Below, piece by piece: positions 58,501-64,000 of a stretch of DNA of 64,000 nucleotides. This DNA comes from Zoroaster sp. YZ-2022 (lineage: Eukaryota > Echinodermata > Asteroidea > Forcipulatida > Zoroasteridae). Within the stretch, counting starts at the first letter, position 1; every line of letters starts with the position of its first letter. The stretch lies in the NCBI GenBank assembly GCA_029582265.1, contig CM055834.1, positions 2,976,001-3,040,000 of the forward strand, given 5' to 3'. The notes below the pieces were generated by a model that had not been told where the DNA came from, did not search any database, and was given only the letters and a program-made list of their open reading frames with translations. Position numbers and translations under genes: made by a program.

Positions 58501-61500
58501 ATAGAAGGCGATCAATCTAGAGCAGAAGATGACACCGCTGATGAGCAGGACCACGCACAACAACCTCCAGCGAGCCTGATAGAAGGCACCCAATCTAGAG
58601 CAGAAGATGGTACCGCTGATGAACAGGACCACTCACAACAACCTACAGCGAACCTGATAGAAGGCACTCAATCAATAGCAGAATATGTCACCGCTGATGA
58701 ACAGGACCACGCACAACAACCTACAGCGAGCCTGATAGAAGGCGATCAATCTAGAGCAGAAGATGGTACCGCTGATGAACAGAACCACTCACAACAACCT
58801 ACAGCGAACCTGATAGAAGGCACTCAATCTAGAGCAGAAGATGTCACCGCTGATGAACAGGACCACTCACAACAACCTCCAGCGAGCCTGATAGAAGGCA
58901 CTCAATCTAGAGCAGAAGATGACACCGCTGATGAACAGGACCACTCACAACAACATACAGCGAACCTGATAGAAGGCACTCAATCTAGAGCAGAAGATGT
59001 CACCGCTGATGAACAGGACCACGCACAACAACATACAGCGAGCCTGATAGAAGGCACCCAATCTAGAGCAGAAGATGGTACCGCTGATGAACAGGACCAC
59101 TCACAACAACCTCCAGCGAACCTGATAGAAGGCACTCAATCTAGAGCAGAAGATGTCACCGCTGATGAACAGGACCACGCACAACAACATACAGCGAGCC
59201 TGATAGAAGGCACCCAATCTAGAGCAGAAGATGGTACCGCTGATGAACAGGACCACTCACAACAACCTACAGCGAGCCTGATACACTGCAAAAACTGGGG
59301 TGTTAAATTTAACACCCCTTTTGTTACTAGAGGACAACACCAAGAATTATCACCGGTGTTAGCATTGTGGGTGTTATTTTAACACTTTTTGTGTTATTAT
59401 TTCTTATTCCTATTATGTATTCGGCCATTCTTATAAAACAAATGCACATGGATACAATTTAAAGGCAACAAGTAACAAACGGATATTGCAATGTATCAGG
59501 AAAATAATAAAGTGTAGGTAGAAAAATAACTTTATGAAAAACATTGCAAAATTAAGATACAAGACAACCCCGTATGTGATGGCCAGGATCAACAAAAGGA
59601 AACTTAAACACTGTAGCCCGAGAGCCTGTTGATCCACTCACATAAGGGGACATAAACACATGAATAAAAAAAGAAACTTAAAATATAAAATAAGAATACA
59701 ATTTGTTATATAATGAAACAAGAATAATACAAATTTGCAAGAAAAGCTTGAAACTTAAAAAACACAAACCGAAAAAATAAACGAATATTTAAATGTAAAA
59801 GGCTAAAATATAAAAAAAAAAAAAAAACATGGGTGTACTGACACACCCATGGGTGTAAACGATAATACCATAAGTGTTCAAATTACACCAAAATGGTGTA
59901 GTCAGTCCTCTAGTAACACCGAAAAGTGTTTTTATTATTTGCAGTGTAGAAGGCACTCAATCTAGTGATGAAGATGTCACCGCTGAGGACCACTCACAAC
60001 AACCCCCAGCGAACGCAATGGATATGTTTACTAGTATACTGGACGGAAATGTTAATTTAAGAGAGGAAGAGAAAACGATTGGACATGATTCAGAGATCCC
60101 ACTGAGTCAGTCGAGCTCGAATGGACAGGACCAGTCACAACAACTTTCATCGAATTCAATTACAGTTGATGTCCAACGTCAATGTTTTCAAAAAGACAGC
60201 AGTGACCGCGATGAAAAAGATTCGGACAGTGATAATACATATGACCCACTGGAATCCAATAGTGATTCTGATTCTAATTCTGATCAAGACACATCAGATA
60301 AGGAATCCACACATTCACCACATTCCAGCCTACCCACAGATGAAGAAGAAACAGAAAAGCCCTATAAAAAGCCGTACAGGTTTTGTATATTCTGCAAAAC
60401 CGCGAAATCGAAACTTTCTCAGCACATCGTCAAGCAACACGCAAAAGACGACCGAGTCAAGGCTGCATTGAAACTTCCTCCACATGAACAATCGTCAATG
60501 CTCGAGCTCTTTAAGAAGGAGGGGATTTTAGAACTAAATAAATTGCAGGCTAAAACAGCAAACCCTTCATACCATCGTGAACGCAGATCAGCTAAAGATA
60601 CTTCTTTAGTGATGTGCAATATTTGTTCTGGATTCTATTCCCGGTCATACATTAAGCGACACAGCAGCAGTTGCCAGGGAAAGTCTGAGAGCTGCCAACC
60701 ATCAGTTCCCATACCAGTTACATTACTACAATGTGATGAAGATTATGGAGGGCAATTTGTAAGCGATGTTTTGATGAAGTTTAGACAAGACAAAGTTGGA
60801 AAAGTTTGCACCAGTGATGCCGTTCTGCTGAAGATAGGACGGCGGCTGTGGTACAAGCAGAAAAGAAAGGTTGATAAAAAAGTAGAGGTGAGAAAATCTG
60901 TTATGACAGATATGAGAAGGATGGCCAACCTCTATCTGCACATGCTTGACCAAGAGGAACAACTCGGACCCTTTAAAAAGAAAGAAGGGAATATATCCGA
61001 CTTGTTCGTCCGAGGTAACTTTCACCATCTAGAGCAGGCAATTGATGTATATACATCTCGTGGTGACTCAGGCGAAGGAGACGATCTAAAATCAGGGTTG
61101 AAGTCGTCGTTGTACTGGCTTCTCAAATCCAGTTCTAAGATTTTAAAGGCACTGTACCTAATTGAAGACGCGGATCAACAAGCAGACAATATTGACACTT
61201 TTGTGTCGATTTTAGAACTTAACAAAAATTACATGTTCGGTGACGCCATTTACAAAGTGAACCAACAGAGACAGATTCGCCTGAGACGGCCTGAAGAATT
61301 GCCAGTCGAAGACGACATTAAAAAAATTAGAAAGCACACCCTTGAAAGGATGCAGGAAATTACATCTGACGAATACGACTTCTGGGATTCCAGCAGATAT
61401 GTAGAGTTAAGAGACTTGGTTGTTTGCCGCCTGACGCTATTCAATGCGAGAAGAGGGGGTGAGCCATCTCGTTTACTGAGTCGAGAGTGGGAAGATGCTG

Positions 61501-63724
61501 AAAAGGGTGTCTGGCTAGACACCAAACAAGTTGAAGCTCTTGATGACCCCATTGATAAAGCTTTGACAGAGACCTTCAAGATAGCATACCAAAGCGGGAA
61601 GGGTAACAAACACCTTGTCCCTGTTCTCTTTCCGAAAGACACGATTAAACCCATCAGAAGATTATGCAACAAGGAGGCTCGCTCTGTTGTGTCAATCGCG
61701 GAGGAGAACCCCTTTCTATTCCCCAGTACAAACGGTTCTGATAATCATGTATCTGGATGGCATGCTGTTAACAACGTGTGTGATAAAGTGGAACTGGTAA
61801 ACAAATCTGTTGTAACAGCGACCAAAAATCGTCACCGAGTCAGTACCATGTTTGCCCTGATGGATGTACCCGAGCAAGACCGGCAGTTCATATACAAACA
61901 TATGGGACATTCTGAAGAGACTAATCGGAACATATACCAGACACCATTGGCACTCAAAGAGCTCACCGTAGTTGCGAAGAGATTGCTCACTATAGATGAA
62001 GGTGAGACACCAACGTAATAAAAAGCCAAATATTCGTTTTTGTGTCTGAAAAGTATATAGTTCTTATGAACATTGTTATTGAAGGAACATATTATTTGTT
62101 AATTGTGGAATTGTACGACTCATCTCTCATGTCATAGCAATTGTTCAAGTTGAGTTGTTAGTGGATTATATAATTGGATAGCAATGTATCTTTTTTATTT
62201 TCTTTAAAGAAACCATGCCCTCTTGCAGTGGATCTACAGTCCGTTCAATAACGACCAACTCACCAATGACCAGTCAAAAGGAAGATGGTAAGTAGGCTAA
62301 ACAAAGAATCACAGTTTCTGTAAAGGGAAAAAAATACCAGAACAGAAATAACCAAACATACATGGAAGGCTGATGTCTAACTGTTAAAAACAAAAAGTGG
62401 ATGTTATACAAATGGTGAAATTTAAATGATTTGTGGAAATCTTGAAAACCCAAGTTCATCGACTTTAAATTGATAGTATTGACTTGGATTTTCCCCCTTT
62501 TTTATGACACCGTTTGTCCATTTTCTTTATAGAAAATATGCCATCCTGCGGTGGATCCACAACCCATACATCAACGGCCAACTCACCAACGACCAGTCAA
62601 AAGGGAGATGGTAAGTAGCAAAGATGGTATAGAGTGCTGCGTATCAAATAAACTACCGTCATGTAGATTACAACAATGACTTTTTTCTCGGTTATCTTTG
62701 TCATTTAGAAATGAGTTCATCCACATCTGTCATGAACGCCGCTGTTTCTCATCACACAGGACTCAGTGGTGAGTATTATACAAACTTAACTTAGAAGGTT
62801 TTTTGCGCATAAAGTAACATGCTAATACGGCATCTGCAAATTTGGGGACCACTCGATATTCCGACAGCCCGTTAGTCCAACAGCTCAATAGTCAGACGAC
62901 AACTTTTTTGGACTCATTATTCCGACAGCGCATTAGTGCGACAGCTTTCCAGTCCGACAGCTTCTTGGTCCGACAGCTCTTTATTAAAAAACTGTAATAA
63001 ATTAGATACGGATGGTTTTTACCCCGAAATGGGCCCCCAAAACCCCGCAAAAATGGACTACAGCAGTAATTTCTGTAACCGTTTTGTGGCACGTTAAAAT
63101 TGGTTCTGAATTTGCACAAAAAAGGAAAGGTTTCCTGTGGTTGCTCTGAATGGACACCGCACATATATACTTACGCAAATAATACCATGAATATTCAAGG
63201 TCTGTCCCCATAAAACCGGGATTATTCACGTAATGTTCACGTGATATTTGCGATTTTGGGCAAAACCGTGAATATGTTACCGCCCTTCAGAGCTACCCTT
63301 CCGTATTTCACCACACAACTCATGACCGATTTTCTGCAGTGCGTTTTTTGTTTGTTTGTTGGGGTGTTTGTTTGTTTGTTTGTTTGTTTGTTGTTTGCCA
63401 TTTTCTGTTAAAACAATATTTAATTTAATACAGTTAGATTTTTGGACTTAAGAGCTGTCGGATTAGAGAGCTGTTGGACTGTTGAGCTGTCGGACTATTG
63501 AGCATTTTTTTGCACTTTTCCGACAGCTCCATTAGTCCGATGCAGCCCGTAGGATTACATGTTTCTATTCAAAATAAACGACTTCATGAAAATTATAATG
63601 ACTGTTCAAATTTTTGTTTTCCATACAGGACGCACTTACGTAAGATGGAAACCTGAACAGACGAGTTTGGTAACCACTTACTTTCAAGATTATCTGGATG
63701 GAAATGCTGAAAAACAACTTCCAG
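55594..63724 (+). CDS. KMT5A-like SET domain fused to a Crypton-like tyrosine recombinase (partial, runs past window end)
   Basis: Predicted exons: 55594-55711, 56280-56433, 57297-57504, 58258-62001 (holding a 665-bp insertion), 62210-62287, 62533-62610, 62709-62768 and 63629-63724. All have GT-AG borders and consistent phases (1, 2, 0, then 1 throughout). Exons 1-3 encode a SET domain near the N-terminus: KKGRGVVAKRTFEKGDF, LEYAGNHI, CIDATDEPSRGPLLGRLVNHG, GEEILYDYG. This is the KMT5A/SETD8 pattern, a nuclear H4K20 mono-methyltransferase, though the usual NHS is NHG. Exon 4 adds twelve 26-residue repeats, an acidic Asp/Ser linker, two zinc-finger-like motifs and a tyrosine recombinase domain. 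Later exons are short; the last (RTYVRWKPEQTSLVTTYFQ) looks like a Myb/SANT-type helix start. The first ATG at 55594 was chosen because it opens the SET frame. No expression data; the fusion could be a mobile element or a host gene. Confidence 0.75.
56434..57296 (+). other. Intron 2 of the SET-recombinase gene
   Basis: Begins GTAAGAAAT and ends TTATTGTAG. Its right half is mostly a TTAA MITE. Confidence 0.65.
56877..57223. mobile_element. TTAA-flanked MITE, copy C, inside intron 2
   Basis: TTAA at 56873 and 57224 flank inverted ends AGCTATGATACAGGATTGG and CCAATGATGTATCATAGCT. The body matches copies A and B. Confidence 0.75.
57799..57966. repeat. Long palindrome in intron 3 of the SET-recombinase gene
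   Basis: GGGAATAAAAGAGT pairs with ACTCTTTTATTCCC at the outer ends, and the inner GCAGGGTCGTGGCTGTGCGA / TCGCACGGCCACGACCCTGC and ATAAAGGAC/GTCCTTTAT form a near-perfect stem around a short loop (CTCTCCTTCGGCCCA). Total arm length is about 75 bp. Confidence 0.8.
58354..59990 (+). repeat. 78-bp (26-codon) tandem repeat in exon 4, 12 copies plus a degenerate thirteenth
   Basis: Each unit encodes the words TQSRAED, TADEQDH, SQQP and LIEG with variation at a few positions (for example SQQ/AQQ, TAN/TAS/PAS). The period of 78 bp keeps frame. The repeat is acidic and Gln-rich, so probably disordered, and links the SET domain to the recombinase. Copy 12 is split by the MITE between ATA and GAA codons. 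Confidence 0.92.
59284..59946. mobile_element. 663-bp MITE with TA target duplication inserted in exon 4
   Basis: CACTGCAAAAACTGGGG at the left and, inverted, CACTGCAAATAATAAAAACA at the right lie between TA duplications (59282-59283 and 59947-59948). Inner GTTACTAGAGGAC words are mirrored. TA targets and CACTG ends fit Tc1/mariner-like MITEs. It contains in-frame stops (first at about 59381) and no protein of its own. Confidence 0.85.
59949..62001 (+). CDS. Zinc-finger-like and tyrosine-recombinase portion of the fusion gene (3' part of exon 4)
   Basis: Open from the MITE edge to the donor GTGAGA at 62002. It starts with a Ser/Asp/Glu-rich region, then CIFCKTAKSKLSQHIVKQH (C-x2-C-x9-H-x4-H) and CNICSGFYSRSYIKRH (C-x2-C-x11-H followed by C). 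The C-terminal half has a tyrosine recombinase layout: Arg I in NARRGGEPSRLL (61449-61454), second Arg in TKNRHRVST (61830), His in HMGHSEE (61908) and the nucleophile candidate Tyr in NRNIYQTP (61935). The box-II His of HxxR is absent (Thr at that place), as I recall for Crypton-like proteins of animals. If no splice joins it upstream, the frame could start inside the MITE at 59874. Confidence 0.75.
62210..62610 (+). repeat. Duplicated 78-bp exon pair (62210-62287 and 62533-62610)
   Basis: Both exons are exactly 78 bp and phase 1 at each end, and encode parallel Ser/Thr-rich peptides (MPSCSGST with TSQKED, MPSCGGST with TSQKGD). Flanking acceptor and donor sequences are also alike, showing a recent tandem exon duplication. 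Confidence 0.8.
62855..63550. repeat. Inverted array of AGTCCGACAGCT words in intron 7
   Basis: Left copies (62860-62990: CCGACAGCCCGTTAGTCC, GTCCGACAGCTTC) and right copies (63450-63545: GAGCTGTCGGACTATTGAGC) are largely inverse, enclosing unrelated sequence with a (GTTT)n microsatellite at 63350-63391. Related to the array at 18340-18815. Confidence 0.7.
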
Positions 63725-64000
63725 GTAAGAATTTATTTTATTTGATTAAAATGCTTTTTAAATGAAACACTGTACGTCCTTTAAATTAGGTCTACATATA
63801 GTTGGGCAGTATACTGTCCGAAACATTGCGAACTACCCTCAATATACCCTCCCTAGTTCTTTCCAGAAACTTCCTTCTTATGAATAAAATTAAATTCAAC
63901 TTAATTTAATCCAATCAACAGTGTGCAATTAGTTAGACACAATGATGCATTTTTGTGAATATTCAAAAAGGTGACTTACATGTAGTGTAAAGTTATTGCA
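63725..64000 (+). other. Start of intron 8 of the SET-recombinase gene
   Basis: Follows donor GTAAGA at 63725. No further exon before the window end. Confidence 0.5.

Noticed and set aside
59284..59946. MITE acting as a new intron (its right end TTTGCAG resembles an acceptor)
   Set aside because: The evident donors in the left end give a wrong phase or an in-frame stop; only a weak donor inside the element fits. Kept as a question for RNA data rather than a call.
60121..60471. Alternative-frame ORF inside the recombinase exon
   Set aside because: Overlaps the longer motif-bearing frame and has no domain of its own.

Overview
The window is metazoan nuclear DNA: AT-rich, intron-bearing and dominated by transposable elements and tandem repeats. 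No bacterial-style operon, rRNA, CRISPR array or free-standing tRNA gene is visible. The frequent palindromes TACATGTA and TAGGCCTA, an EGF-module exon, a Polinton, a Penelope-like remnant and a THAP/P-element gene suggest a marine invertebrate, perhaps an echinoderm or hemichordate. That taxonomic guess rests on impression only.

Region by region: (1) 1-7.8 kb is a decaying Polinton/Maverick (adintovirus-like) provirus: capsid C-terminus, packaging ATPase, several small ORFs, integrase, protein-primed DNA polymerase B on the opposite strand, and a Cys-rich small ORF. It is interrupted by a Penelope-like GIY-YIG fragment and by a tRNA-derived SINE. (2) 7.9-13 kb holds one host EGF exon with a degenerate second module, a short-motif cluster, a duplicated TIR element and microsatellites. 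(3) 13.1-16.8 kb (minus) is an apparently intact four-exon THAP9/P-element transposase gene, predicted at 840 aa with all splice phases matching. (4) 17-23.8 kb contains TIR elements, palindromes and a GATAGTCC motif array. (5) 23.8-32.8 kb is a tandem array of about three 2.8-2.9 kb units, ended by a 1.3 kb TIR insertion (32.8-34.1 kb). (6) 36.2-45.95 kb is a satellite of about 11 units of ~798 bp. (7) 46.3-51.6 kb has a TATA promoter with a first exon, a segmental duplication carrying TTAA-flanked MITEs, and two exons of an unrecognised minus-strand gene. (8) 53.4-54.6 kb is a LINE reverse-transcriptase remnant.

(9) 55.6 kb to the window end is the most interesting locus: a multi-exon plus-strand gene. 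Splice phases join a KMT5A/SETD8-like SET methyltransferase domain, twelve copies of a 26-residue acidic repeat, two zinc-finger-like motifs and a Crypton-like tyrosine recombinase domain. Small phase-1 exons follow, including a duplicated pair and a Myb/SANT-like start. A 663-bp TA-flanked MITE interrupts the repeat exon, and removing it with one TA restores the reading frame exactly. The gene therefore looks like a histone methyltransferase fused to a transposon-type recombinase, either a domesticated host gene or a mobile element carrying a chromatin-writer domain.

All calls come from reading motifs, frames and splice signals by eye; no database search was run. Array copy numbers may be affected by assembly.
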